Positions 11,894 through 23,209 of a stretch of DNA of 64,000 bases are shown one piece after another. Each line of letters opens with the position of its first letter. Position 1 is the first letter of the stretch. This DNA is from Anthonomus grandis grandis (taxonomy: Eukaryota > Arthropoda > Insecta > Coleoptera > Curculionidae): positions 9,438,938 through 9,502,937 of the forward strand of contig NC_065555.1 in assembly GCF_022605725.1 (NCBI RefSeq), read 5' to 3'. The notes under the pieces are model-generated. The model was not told the DNA's origin and did no database searches. It worked only from the letters and a program-made list of their open reading frames with translations. The position numbers were made by a program, and so were the translations under genes.

Positions 11894-12604
11894 AAAGTTA
11901 GCTGACGACTTCAAAAAAGTAAATTTTTTGTTTTGTTAATAATTTTTTTTTCGCTTTATATTTTGTTAACTTTTACGTTTTGTGAAATTGAACACAGAAA
12001 ATCATATTAAATTATCTACGTATGTAGCTTCAGTCGAGCTACCTATTTTAAATCACGTCCCTTTTTTGAATCCTTAGGAAGTTTAAACATCAAATAATTT
12101 AAATATTTATTGAAATAAAAGCCATGAATTATTTTGAAATCACCACGATTATCGAGCGTTCAAACTTGAAGATAACGATATCGTTTAACTAACAAATAAT
12201 GTCACCCCTAGTATTGCTGTGTAGGTGGAGCGTTGGTGCGAATCTTACCAATGTTAACTTTAAAATATATATATAATATTAAAAAATGTTTTTCGGTGTG
12301 GTTTTTTTATCCGATAGGCTATTAAAAAAAGGTCTTTTAATCTTTTATACAAGATCCCTCAGGTTATTGGATAAAATAATTAAATCCTGACCTATTACTC
12401 GTAATTTCAGTTGTTTCATTTTGTAAATAAAATGATTTTATACTACTCGACCCATCTTTAAACGAAAATACTTAATATCATCTTTATAAACAGGGTGTCC
12501 CAGCGAAAACAAAACAAAGGCATGTTCGGTGTGAAATTTTTTTTTCAAATTCTCGGACACGTCAATTTTATTTTAATAAGTAAGGCACTCTCGTACCAAC
12601 AACC

Positions 12605-12960
12605 TCTTACGAGGGAGTTGGATCACCCCTAAAATCTTTTAAGGAAACAGATGTCGTGTGATACCTTACTTTAAAGTTAATTTAATCATTCTCAATATAA
12701 TTGCCGATTTTGAAGTGGCTGCTGTCATTTCTCTGTATATAAGAGCTTTTCAAAATTCTAATAAAAGCAAAAATTAAAAATGTGGTTTAGACTCTATTTT
12801 AGGTATATTTTTTAAAAGCGCAAGTTGTTCTTATTTTTGAATGGGTAACTTATTAACTAAGAGGCTATTCTGATATCTGCTATCCTTAACGAGGGAAAGA
12901 AACCACCCCTAAAATCTTAAATATCAAGAGAAGTCGTACCATACCTTATTTCAAAGACCT
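12605..12960. repeat. imperfect direct repeat in the element's 5' region
   Basis: Two copies about 280 bases apart (12605-12685 and 12885-12960) share cgaggga, a ccacccctaaaatctt-like core (with one difference), gtcgt and ataccttaytt. This is subterminal structure of the transposon and may be a transposase-binding or spacer segment; function not shown. Confidence 0.7.
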
Positions 12961-13204
12961 TTTTTTGTTATTAATTTATTAATTATAAGCAGAAGGAATA
13001 CCTTCAAATGTTTTCAACAAATAGACGAAAATAATATAATTATATTAGTATTATTGCTAAATACCTAATGTACCATACATAAAAACCAATTTAATTAATT
13101 GAATTATTTAGTTACTAAAAACTACTGGTACTTTTTATAAAATGAGAATATTTCTTTACCTAAGTCTTATAGAAAGTACTTCGTGTAGAAGTACTGCATT
13201 AACA

Positions 13205-14244
13205 ATGATTTATTCTACTGCAAAAAGAGTTGAGATGATAGAGTTTTTCTTTCGTCTCAACAATTGTACCAATAGAACGGTACAAGTATTTAATGACCTT
13301 TATCTAGAAAAACAAGTCAACAGAAAATACGTTCTGGAATTAGTGGCTAAACTAAGGGAAACTGGCAGTGTGTTACATAAAAAGTATAAGGTTCAACATG
13401 CTGTTGTTGCTAATGAAGCAACGCAAATAGCTGTCCCAGATCAACTTCATGCCGAATCAGTAATAAGAGTCAGAAAATTGGCGACCGGTATAGGAGTAAG
13501 AGAAAGTTGCATTCATAGGATACTTAAGCAAAACGAATTTCATCCTTACAAAATTTATCTGGTGCAAGAACTAAATAAAGATGAATATGAGAAACGCGTA
13601 GAATTTTGGAAAACCCTTAGTCAGTTGATCAACAACAACATTTGCTTCTCAGATGAATGTACATTAATTTTTACTTAATGGAAAAGTAATTGGTCATAAC
13701 TGCCGCGACTGGTCAGATGCCAATCCTGTACAGTTTCGTGAAGTTTATATTCAGTTCCCTAAGAAGTTAAATGTTTGAATGGGAATCTGAGGGGACTTCA
13801 TTGTTATGCCAATAAAATGTATCAAAATTTCTTGGAAAATACGGCCAATCTAAGAATAATGGAAATAATTGAAGGCCAAAACGATTATAATGAAGATCAA
13901 GTCCTTTTCCAACAAGATAGGTCACCTCTACACTATGCTGCTAATGGGAGGCAATATCTTGATAAGATATTTCTTAATTGTTGGATTGAAGGGAGAGGAT
14001 CCTTTATGGAATGGCCAGCTAGGTCGCCTGACTTGACGCCACCTAATTTTTTTATGGGGCATTTAAAAACTAAAGTTTAGGCTACCAAACCAAAAACCCT
14101 GAAAGACTTAAAGACCCAAAAATTCATAAATTAGTGTCAGATAAAATACCTGGATTTTTAGAAAATGTCAGACCTCGTTTTGATTATAACCTTTATTTTT
14201 GTATAGAAGTTGGCGAGGCTCAATGGGAGAAGTTAACAAATTAA
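13205..14244 (+). pseudogene. transposase pseudogene of the 12.5-14.4 kb element
   Basis: I prefer the ATG at 13205 (MIYSTAKRVEMIEFFFRLN), because the open frame from 13142 adds residues unlike the family. Readable in order: N-terminal helix-turn-helix ending KLRETGSV, CIHRILKQNEFHPYKIYLVQ, and the first catalytic block ICFSDECTLIF. A frameshift at about 13670 follows, then LNGKVIGHNCRDWSDANP, NVWMGILGDFIV with two stops at Trp/Leu-type positions, and a second frameshift. The second block is LFQQDRSPLHYA. The third is EWPARSPDLTPPNFFMGHL, where the usual catalytic Asp in PLDFF is Asn. After a further frameshift the tail is RPRFDYNLYFCIEVGEAQWE, ending at a stop at 14242-14244. The Asn substitution alone should inactivate it. 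Confidence 0.88.
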
Positions 14245-14445
14245 CTTATTTTCATAAACTTATTTTATTTAATTTTACTTATATACTGAGAAATGATAGC
14301 AGCCACTTCAAACTTAACAGTTATATTCAGAATTAAAAGCCATTTAAAACAAGGTGCACACACGATCCTCCTGAAAAATTGTCCACCTCAAAAATAAAAT
14401 CGACCTGTCCGAGGTTTTTGAAAAAACAAAAGATACGTTGTACAA

Positions 14446-17400
14446 TAAGGAAACAGGTTACAATGGTTGTAGTATGTAACATAGAACTTAAGGTATAAGC
14501 CCTTAGAATACCAAATCTTTTATCAAAATGTATGTCTGCTTATTTTGGTCATTCCAACTATTTAACTTGGTTCTATATATGACTAAGGTAACATTATTTT
14601 GATAATTAAATTTACTTCATATTTTCAAAGCTATTATGTTTCCTAACAAGGCTCTTTTTACATCTTTTTACATATGAATGAAGCAAATGTACATACCGGT
14701 CCTCATATTTTACATAAAAATTAAACTATAATGCTACTCGTTACATCTTTAACCATTTTTTGGGTAATTGTTTTTTGAATAAGAGATATTTCATATGTTC
14801 TAGATTTTTTATCATAAATATCCTAAATTTGACACCTATATACAATATTACATAAATCTGTTGCCTTATGCACGGAATAAATGAATCAAAAATATTTTCC
14901 AGTCATTTTATTTAGGGCTATATTTTAATTTAAAATATTCCGCAAGACATTTATCAATATTTAGCCTAATTAAAAAAATATGTATGTAAACATTTTCAAA
15001 AAAGAACAATTTTCGATTGTAAGTTGAAAATTTAATGCTTAAGAAAACAGAAAATTTACTTAAGTGACAAGACGCAAATAACTAGATTAAATGAGAGCTA
15101 TAGTTATTTTAATTTTTTTTATGTATTTTATATATTTTTTAAATTTTTTTCTAATTTCACAAATAACCATGTGTATCGAAAATCTATAAAGCTTCCTGCT
15201 ACTTCGTCAAGGCGGAAATGATCAGGGCGATACACGTCACTAAACGACTCTCTGAAGATTTCCAGATTAGATATTTAGGAGTTCGGAACTTTAAACCACT
15301 TTTTTTAAGGAAAAGAGTCGTTTCTTTTGGGGCTTACTTTAAGGTGCAGGTTTAACGCCATTTTCCTCCTTCTTTTCTGGTCTATTTAAGTTTTATTTAC
15401 ATTCGAAAGGGGGAACTTTATTACAGTTCGCGAGTGGTTTTGTTGGTAACCCAGAATAGTTCATAAAAATTTTTTAGGAAACTTAAAAACCCGTAAACTT
15501 TATAACTTCCTTTTCTTAATTGATTGAACCAAATCCTTGTATTTGTTTTTATTTTGGAAAAGTTGAAAGGCATTCATAAAATAACTTGTGAATATTTCAA
15601 TAAAACTTTTTTGACACAGTTCTTACCGCAAATATCTGTTATTTATTAGAAAGTTTTATGTTTTATGAAATCAAATATCAAGTGGTGTAGAACCATATCA
15701 AAACCAATAACTAACCTTTTGCAAATACTTTTTAAGACTATTTAAATGTTTAATATTTTTTAACGATTTCTTAATCTCACTGAAAAATATTAAATTTAAT
15801 TTCTACAATATGATAAATTACTACAAAAATTGTTCTTATTTTTGGTATCATGTAGTAAGACTTAAACCACTAGACCAAATACCAAATAGGACAACATTTT
15901 CTTGTAAAAAAATATCATAATTTAAAATGCAAAAATCTATTACAGTAATCCTGGCGGCAACCCTTTGTTTGCTTTGGGTCATATATACGTTTAACACAAG
16001 ACTTCTTTTAATACTGTTACTATCAATATGTAATAAGTTTCTCGAAAACACCAATCCATATCTCTCATAAGCTGTAACACTAAATATAGAATAACTCGAA
16101 AAGCTAGGCAACCTCCAACGCAACCTTATTAATGTGCTTTTCAATCAATCTTCCATTCAGATACACACCCAAAAAGACCGAACCCAAAAAAACCGAATTT
16201 GGTAAGAGTACCTTTTGCCTATGCTAATTAGAGATTAAGGTAATTAATAATCTATTTCTAAAAAAAAACCTGTACGCTTTATGTTATTTTTAGTATCAGG
16301 TCGATTTCGGTAAAGTATTCATTATCTAACATGTTCATTAATAAAAGCTATTCTTATTAAATTCTAAGATAACATGTTCAGATATCTGCTTCCATAATTA
16401 ATTTATGTATAAAATATACCTAAGTGAGATTATTACAACGCCCTTTGAAACGCCCCTTTTCAAGAAAGTTTGATTAGAGTTTATTGTATTACCAAACATC
16501 TAACATTCGACAACCTGCTTAGATCTGTCCGTCATTTAAGATTTTGTAATTTTTTATCCATTCTCCTAACTTCATCTCAGTCTAATTTATTACAAAATGT
16601 ATTATGGTTGAGACTAATAAAGGTCTTGGAAAAATCAATGCACACTGTAGCAGTTTTCCAAGACCGATTTAATTGCCTAACCCTTTAAAATATAAATAGT
16701 TGCTTATTGCATCCTCTGTTACATTTATTCTAATTTGCTTTTGAATAATTTTTTTTCTGTGGATCTTACGCTAAAGTAATATTATTCTCAAATAATAGTT
16801 CGTTTCCACAGTAAGCTTTCGAAAATTATAACAACATATACGGCATCGTTTTTACAGTATATACCGTATCTTGCCGTGACCAATGAACATTATTAGTGCA
16901 CAGTTCCCAGTTCATGTCAAAATTTGTTTTCTGATGCCTAATGTATTTTTGAAGTAGTAATTATCAATTGTCAGACTCTTACCATGGCGCTTCAATTGTT
17001 AAGGATCGCGAGCCACTATCAAGTATCAACTAAAAGCAAATTCTGTTCTGCAGGCTTATATGTTTTAGATGACAAGATATATTTTCCACAAATATTCAGT
17101 GTGAGAGGTTGATGGTCTCCGTATATTGGAAGTAGCTTCATTCAAGTGACTAAAGACTCCTTGAATTTGGAAGCTATGAGTTGTTTTTAGGATTTACCTC
17201 GATTTCTAGTGCTGCTCAGACCTTATATATTGTGACACTTAGATAGATTTAAGTGGTGCTGAGAATCAAATCATTAAAATAATAAGATAAAATACATTAA
17301 TGTGATTTTTAAATGGTAAGGAATCATGTCAAATACAAAAATAAATGAGTAATTTACATCTTTTTTGTTTTTGTCTCATCATCAACTCGGGTTTGTGTTC

Positions 17401-17711
17401 AGCACTGTTAGTTGCACGTTCATCAAACTGTTCCATGTTAATATGCGATAACTGGTGACAGAGATGAAATTATTGGACCTCTATCATTCTAAGAATAAGA
17501 TCTATGTTTTGCAAGTCAGGACTGCAAACTTTTTGACCATTTTTTTAAAATTTATAAGATTCATATCTTAAATGCTTTTAGAACAGTAGTCTTTTTATTA
17601 CCTATACAAAGAATGACAAGAGTGACAATTATTTCACTAGTAATCTCGATGTGTTCGGAAAGTTCTATGTCATATGTAATAATTGAAGCTTAAAGATTAA
17701 ATTATAACTAC
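14446..17711. other. AT-rich gene-poor interval
   Basis: No convincing gene. Frames at 15848-16144 (minus) and 16470-16688 (plus) match nothing I can name. A less AT-rich patch lies at 15190-15430 without coding features. A perfect 12-bp hairpin is at 16622-16665. Confidence 0.4.
16622..16665. repeat. perfect 12-bp inverted repeat, 20-base loop
   Basis: ggtcttggaaaa (16622-16633) pairs exactly with ttttccaagacc (16654-16665). GC-containing arms in AT-rich DNA. It could be a small MITE core or a cruciform; no gene uses it visibly. Confidence 0.75.
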
Positions 17712-19466
17712 CTAGATACCTTAACTTACCTTTTACAGTATGACTGTTGGATGGCGCTATAAGTATTCATTCCAAAACAAGTAAAGGAATAAATATTTTT
17801 GCACTAACTATAAAATAAAGCTATTCTTTAATCAAAAAAATATATAATTTAATACATATCTTCTAGGAGACTAATAAGCTTATTTAATTTTTTCCAGAAA
17901 AGGAGCTTAAAAAACACATATTTGCACCTTTGGTTGTGTTCCCAGAATTAAAGATAGTCCTAATGTTCTATTTTCTACCGATGTCCTTTTCTGATTTTTT
18001 TTTATGCTGCTTATGTATATGAGATTTTGAAGTCCTGTAGATTCTTTCGGTGTTTTTAGGTTTTTATTATTATACAATAATTCATTATCAGAATTTTAAT
18101 AAAATGAGAGTATTCGTCCGTGATAAAATTAACTGAACTAAAAAAACACAATTTTAGAATGATACCAAAGATATTAAAGAACTGAGACAGGGATATGTCC
18201 GAAAAAGTCGAGATTTTGGCTCCCGTATGACGTATATCGTGGACGCAGATTAAATATAAGAAAAGAATTATTATAAAATGAGTGTATTTGTCCGTAATTG
18301 GATTAACTGAACTAGAACAACATAATTTTAAAATGATACTAAGGATGTTAAAAAACTGAGACAGGGATATGTCCGAAAAAGTCGAGGTTTTGGCTCTCCT
18401 AAGACATATATCATGAACGCAGTTTAAAAATAAGAAAAGAATTATTATAAAATGGGCATATTTGTCTGTAAATTATATATAACTAGTAAAACACTACTAT
18501 ATAATAAAACTAGAAAAACACAATTTCAGAATAATACCGATGATATTAAAGAACTGAGACAGGGATATGTCCCAAAAAGTTGAGATTTTGGCTCTCCTAA
18601 GATATGTATATATCCTAGAGGCAGTTTAAAAATAAGAAAATAATTATTATAAAATGAGTGTATTCGTTCGTGATTAAATTATCTGATCTAGAAAAACACA
18701 ATTTTAAAATGATACCGAGGATATTAAAGAACTGAGACAAAGATATACCTCAAAACACCGAAATATTTTCATTTCGACTGAACGTTGGCCTTCAGATAGC
18801 GGTTTTGGTGAATTTCTTCAAAAAATGATGTTATAAATCCTTGCTGTTCGTTTCCCATTCGGCATTGCGAAAGGTTCCCTAATAGATAATCCATTATGAG
18901 TGGGCTTTCTATAAACTCATGTTCTTACTTCTTATGTTAATTGACACTCTTTATGTAAAACATGTAAAAAAGAGGTAGGCATGAGTCAGTTTCAGTGCCA
19001 AAATGAAAATTCTAAATAATATATTTTAACTGAATAAAGAAATATTCAAGATAATTTATTCATATGACATAATCATGAAAGTCTCATAATATAAATTTTT
19101 TTTTTATAATTTTATTTTTATTTAGTACAATATTTATAAATTTATTGCACTGGCACTGAAAACAACAAGTGTAGAATTTTGAAATTCACACATAATTGAA
19201 TATTTGTTTAAAAGGTTTACTTTTTCGGCTCTAGTTACCTTAATTTATCTTTTACAGTAGAACTGTTGGATAGCGCCACAAGTATTTATTCTAAATCAAG
19301 TAAAGGAATAAAAGTTTTTACTTTAAGTATGAAATAAAACTGTGTGATAAGTATTTCCTGATATATTTTTTAATAAAAATATTTTTATCCAAAAATCTTC
19401 TTATCTTCTATTAGATATTCTAATAAAGATATATATTTATTTGATGAAAAGGTGCCTTAAAAACAA
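17712..19466 (+). repeat. compound repeat: tandem array bracketed by ~200-bp direct repeats
   Basis: The left copy (17712-17916) and right copy (19231-19466) share ctag.taccttaa, ttttacagta, actgttgga, a tggcgc/tagcgc variant and caagtaaaggaataaa in the same order and orientation. Weaker similarity runs on to gcttaaaaaaca/ccttaaaaacaa. Between them lies a four-unit tandem array. The arrangement could be two copies of one dispersed repeat, or terminal direct repeats of a single non-autonomous element carrying internal tandem repeats. Confidence 0.75.
18101..18750 (+). repeat. four-unit ~174-bp tandem array (satellite-like)
   Basis: Units begin with aaaatgrg.. at 18101, 18275, 18449 and 18651, so the spacing is 174, 174 and 202. 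The third unit carries an extra ~28 bases near 18490-18518. The fourth stops after about 95 bases, at gagacaaagatat. Shared internal marks are cacaattt.aaaatgataccra, attaaagaactgagacaggg, atatgtccgaaaaagt and gagattttggctc. No unit is open in any frame, so this is non-coding satellite-type DNA. The divergence between units points to an old array. Confidence 0.9.
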
Positions 19467-19470
19467 TTAA

Positions 19471-20605
19471 AAAAGAAGTATAATGTGGTTTCTTATCCAT
19501 TTTATATACGTTTAAGGTAATTACTCACAAGAGCATATTTACGTCTTTATATTTTTCGACATAAGCAAGTATCCTTTTTAAGAGGAAAAAAGGTTTTTTT
19601 TTGGCACTGGTTTAACCAACAAAAGTAAATTAAACATTTTTGACTAGATTAAAAAATATTTATAGCAAGCTTTTTATTTAGATATCACGTTTCTGTAACT
19701 ATTATACAAGATTTAAGTCACGCATGCTCCTAGGGCAATTAAGCCATCTATAAAATTATTCTTAGGCTCTAATATTCACACAAATTTTTCTCTAAAAACT
19801 TCATGTTTACAGTTTCCTTCGAGCTTCCCCCAACTCCGACAAATAATGAAAAATCCGATTTTCGGCAAAAGATCAAGAACTCCTTTACGCTTTTTCAGGT
19901 CTTAAAAAGCGCGATCTGTTCTCAATCAAAAAGTTAATATAACTTCTTTCGGCAAATGCCCCGGGAATGCATAAAATCGCGGAAAAATAAAACCTGGTCT
20001 ATTTACTCGGTCCCGTCGTCTTCGATCTTCCCCCTTCCTTTGTTTTAGTTGAGCAGTAGCGACGGCAAAAAGTTGAGGAGCGATTTTTCTGTCGAGATAA
20101 CAAAAAGGCAGATTGAGCAAATGTCTGAGAGTTAAATGAAATTGAGTAGACTTCGAGGGTTCGCTGCCTGTTTGCGGTGTATATCAGGATTAAAAATCCT
20201 TCTAGATAAGAAAAAATAAATGGGACGTCTTCTAATGCTCCCTTGATAAGGGCTTTTTTAATAGAATTGTCCGTACTATTTCGGTTTTTTTTGTAGATAT
20301 AAATAGGCTTTTGCTTAATATTAACACAGTAAGAAAATATATTTATACTTTCATGAAAATAAGAAAAGTAAGTCCTTTATTTTAATATTCATAGTTTTAA
20401 AAATAGAATTACTTTTTTCTTGTTAATCTGCCACCGCATTGTCAACTGGCGAATTTAAATCTATTTAAATTATTACGTAACAAAAAATCAATGAAATTTA
20501 AGACAATTATTGAATATTAAAAAACTATAAGCACAATCAACTATAAGCACAATGTATTTTACAAAAGTGATTGTATACACAACGACTAATAGTAGACAAT
20601 AATAA
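19471..20605. other. interval with a less AT-rich patch, no gene recognised
   Basis: The part from about 19800 to 20180 is clearly less AT-rich and contains several CG dinucleotides. Its minus-strand frame (19926-20120) is rich in Arg/Lys but matches no family. It could be a conserved regulatory segment, an untranslated exon or an old repeat; I cannot tell which. Confidence 0.3.
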
Positions 20606-20955
20606 AATGCGAGAAGCGATTTGTACAATGTTTATATAGTTTTCTCCGTTAATAGCAAACCGCTTTCGGCTAACAAATAGCCATCGTCAGTGCTACGGGT
20701 CAAAATTTAACAAAAAACTTTTTCCCTAAAGGAGTCAAAACATAAAATATTATGACAAATCTTTTTTTTTATAAACAAATTTGGACAAACGTACGTCATA
20801 ATTTAAAAGTTTAGACATACAAGACAATAACCATAATTTAAAAGACTATATATACACAGACAGAACCGTTAATAAAATTATGTGTTAAAAATGTAAAGCT
20901 TCAATTAAACGTGTTTATAGAAAAATATATACTTTGTACAAATCGCTTCTTGCAT
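20606..20955 (-). mobile_element. ~350-bp inverted-repeat element with hammerhead-like core
   Basis: The left end (atgcgagaagcgatttgtac, from 20607) and the right end (gtacaaatcgcttcttgcat, to 20955) are inverted copies. The following bases (atgtttatatag against aagtatatat) also largely match. The unit has no coding capacity. On the minus strand, inside the left half, it holds a CTGACGA-stem-GAAA arrangement (20664-20690) that fits a hammerhead ribozyme core. Such cores are known in Penelope-like elements and retrozymes. The unit may be a non-autonomous relative of these, or a MITE that picked one up. Confidence 0.6.
20664..20690 (-). ncRNA. hammerhead-ribozyme-like catalytic core
   Basis: Read on the minus strand: CTGACGA, then a stem formed by TGGCTA and TTAGCC around a short loop, then GAAA. 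This satisfies the conserved hammerhead boxes (CUGANGA and GAAA flanking stem II). Stem III and the cleavage-site triplet cannot be assigned with certainty by eye, so activity is unproven. Confidence 0.45.
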
Positions 20956-22355
20956 ACAATGGGACATAATCAAACTACAGGAGAAGAAAACATACGTATT
21001 GAATGATTAAAAAACCAGGAGATAATATAATACTGACTACACCTGGAACTCGGTCACAATAGCGCTGTTTTTCTAGAAAAAAAAGAGAAATCTACTAGAA
21101 AAATACAGACCAATGACAGTTTTAATTTTTCTGTAATTTTCTACTAAAAACTGCCAACAAGAATAACAAAGAAGCTGAATAAATAATAATCAAAAGAGCA
21201 AGCGGCATTTCGATGTATCATACCTTATTCCAGACTTCATTTATCGTAGCAAAAAAAAATGTTTAATATTGTTGTCTATATAATATCATTGAATAAGTAA
21301 GAAGTAACTTTCAGTACTTCAATTCAGAAATATAAATAACATCAGAAAATCAAAAATTAAATATTTTATTCTCTAATAATTAAAAAAACTAATCCGACGA
21401 GCTGCTACGGAAGAGATTTGTGCAGGCAATCATAAATTAAACAAAAATTCCTAGTTTTGACGTTTTGGCAAAGATTTGGTCAATAAACAAACAGACAAAG
21501 TAATCGGTCTAATTATGACAATGTTATTCACTCATTCAGGGTTTTTCAGTCGATTAAACGTAATATCACACTCGCTTTAATAATTATACATGCATCTGTT
21601 TGCATAGATAATATGAATGCTTCGGGCTAAACACTGGCCAGTTAGTTGTGAGATATTCGACTATTTAGAATTATTTGCCGACAAACTAATCAGTTATCTG
21701 CAAGAACTATATAGATATTTGCTTATGGCATATAGATTATTATTAGTATATATCAAAATTTTATAAAATTGTTAACATTTAAAAACTTAAATTAACCTAT
21801 AAATATAAGCGTAAGTGCTTATTTAACTATGACGTTAAAACATGTAGGCAACAATCACTATTATATTACTATTCTCTAATATATGACCTGACCAGATAAA
21901 GGGAATCCAAAGTGAAAATAAATTCAAAAATGAGGTACAAGTATTGATTTTAAGTTAAGGTATTAGCAATTTTAATGTTTAAATAAACTTTAAATATTTT
22001 AAATAAATGTATGCAATATAAGAAATTTCTTTGTCATAAATTTACTTTTATTTTTTTAGTATTTACATGTATTTTTTTTTTGTACAATCCGAGTATTTGA
22101 AATAAAGGTATTATTTATTTTTTCTAATATTCGTAGGTTTGTAGCCCAATAGTCATTGTGTGAGTTTACAGAGCTGGCTAGCGAGATTTGATATCTGATG
22201 GATAAAGAAACTTCATCTTTTGCAAATATCTTCTTGTCTTATTCCTCTCTATGCTTTGACTTTATCTCTTATTAACTCGTTATCGATTTATACTTGAAAT
22301 GTTAAGTGTTTTCTAACATTATTTATTGCTGTTATGAAGGCTTTCAATTCTTCTC
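20956..22355. other. AT-rich interval, nothing recognised
   Basis: No gene, RNA or clear repeat could be supported on either strand. Confidence 0.4.
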
Positions 22356-22359
22356 AATT

Positions 22360-22665
22360 AGCCCACTGTAACTGTTCTTATATGGAAACATCTGAAACAT
22401 TTAGATCAGATAATACTTCCAAGAGGAAGAAATGGAAGAAGAGTTGCTATTGAATGGCTTCCTCGATTCTCAAAATTATCACCTCTAGACTTCTTAATTT
22501 GGAGCCACTTAAAAAGCAAAATCTATGACACTGAACTCAGTGCACTAGAAAATTTACAGAACCAAATTGTAACTCCTCTTAGGGGGTGGTAGGTATGAAG
22601 ATAATTTGGTGGTTATAAAGTGCCCCCCTCGTAAATAAAATCGATCGATCCGAGCATTTCTTAAA
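22360..22665 (+). pseudogene. transposase C-terminal remnant (Tc1/mariner superfamily)
   Basis: Only the end of the catalytic domain survives, readable in one frame: WKHLKHLDQIILPRGRNG, EWLPRFSKLSPLDFLIWSHL and KSKIYDTELSALENLQNQI. The PLDF Asp, the third catalytic residue, is present. The following aaataaaatcgatcgatccgag block (22636-22657) resembles the right arm of the 12.5-14.4 kb element, so this is probably a 5'-truncated relative of that family. The rest of the protein is absent upstream. Confidence 0.8.
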
Positions 22666-22680
22666 AAATCTAATGGACTG

Positions 22681-23205
22681 CCTCTGTTACTTTTTTAATG
22701 CGCCGCCTGTTTATCATAGAGCAATTATTTTTCAAATTATGTGTCCTTATGTAAGATTGTTTTAGTACATTATAATACTATATCCCGAAATCCATATTGG
22801 CAAAACTTAAGCCATAAAAAATAGTTATTTACGTAACAAGTGTGTAAAATAGTCCTTTTTTATGTATGCAACAATTCTCATATATAAAAAAGGAGACTTT
22901 ACACACAAGTAGTATACAAAATTCATTTTACATAGAAAATATAAAACGCATCAAAAATAATAAAAAACTTAAACTTTACTCGTAAAATATAACATCAATA
23001 CATTTGCATATATGTATCTCCAATTTGATTTTGTCAAACAATAAATAATATAGTTCCATTATTATTACACAAGGTTTTAATTGTAGTAATTATTTAACAT
23101 GTATTAAAAAAATTCAAATAATTTATTTTAAAAAATATTCTTATTAAACTGTTTTTTTTTATACAAAAAATCAATAATTTTAGCGGATTTAAACTGGGAA
23201 CTTTT
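22681..23205. other. AT-rich interval, nothing recognised
   Basis: Separates the transposase tail from the next RT remnant. No motif was readable. Confidence 0.4.
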
Positions 23206-23209
23206 AAAA

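Larger units (their letters stand above)
8748..12490. other. long AT-rich gene-poor interval
   Basis: No coding region recognised on either strand. It contains a TTAC-type simple repeat (10622-10675), a perfect hairpin (11634-11661) and a CRE-like TGACGTCA (11886-11893). Confidence 0.5.
12492..14445 (+). mobile_element. Tc1/mariner-superfamily element with long diverged inverted arms
   Basis: The left tip begins cagggtgtccca after TATAAA, a common start for such elements. The left arm (about 12530-12742) pairs with the right arm (about 14276-14440). One matching pair is the aaaataaaat/tgtccgag block at 12545-12580 against 14392-14425. Another is gaagtggctgctgtcatttctc at 12713 against its inverse at 14288-14310. 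The right tip itself is degraded, so the right border is approximate. Inside the left arm region a ~75-bp segment (cacccctaaaatctt...) occurs twice, at 12605-12685 and 12885-12960. The transposase gene lies at 13205-14244. Confidence 0.8.

Noticed and set aside
15848..16144. 98-codon minus-strand frame, slightly reminiscent of a piggyBac C-terminal region
   Set aside because: Only a loose likeness over about 15 residues (ITVIDFCILNYDIF); no catalytic or Cys-rich motif. Treated as chance.
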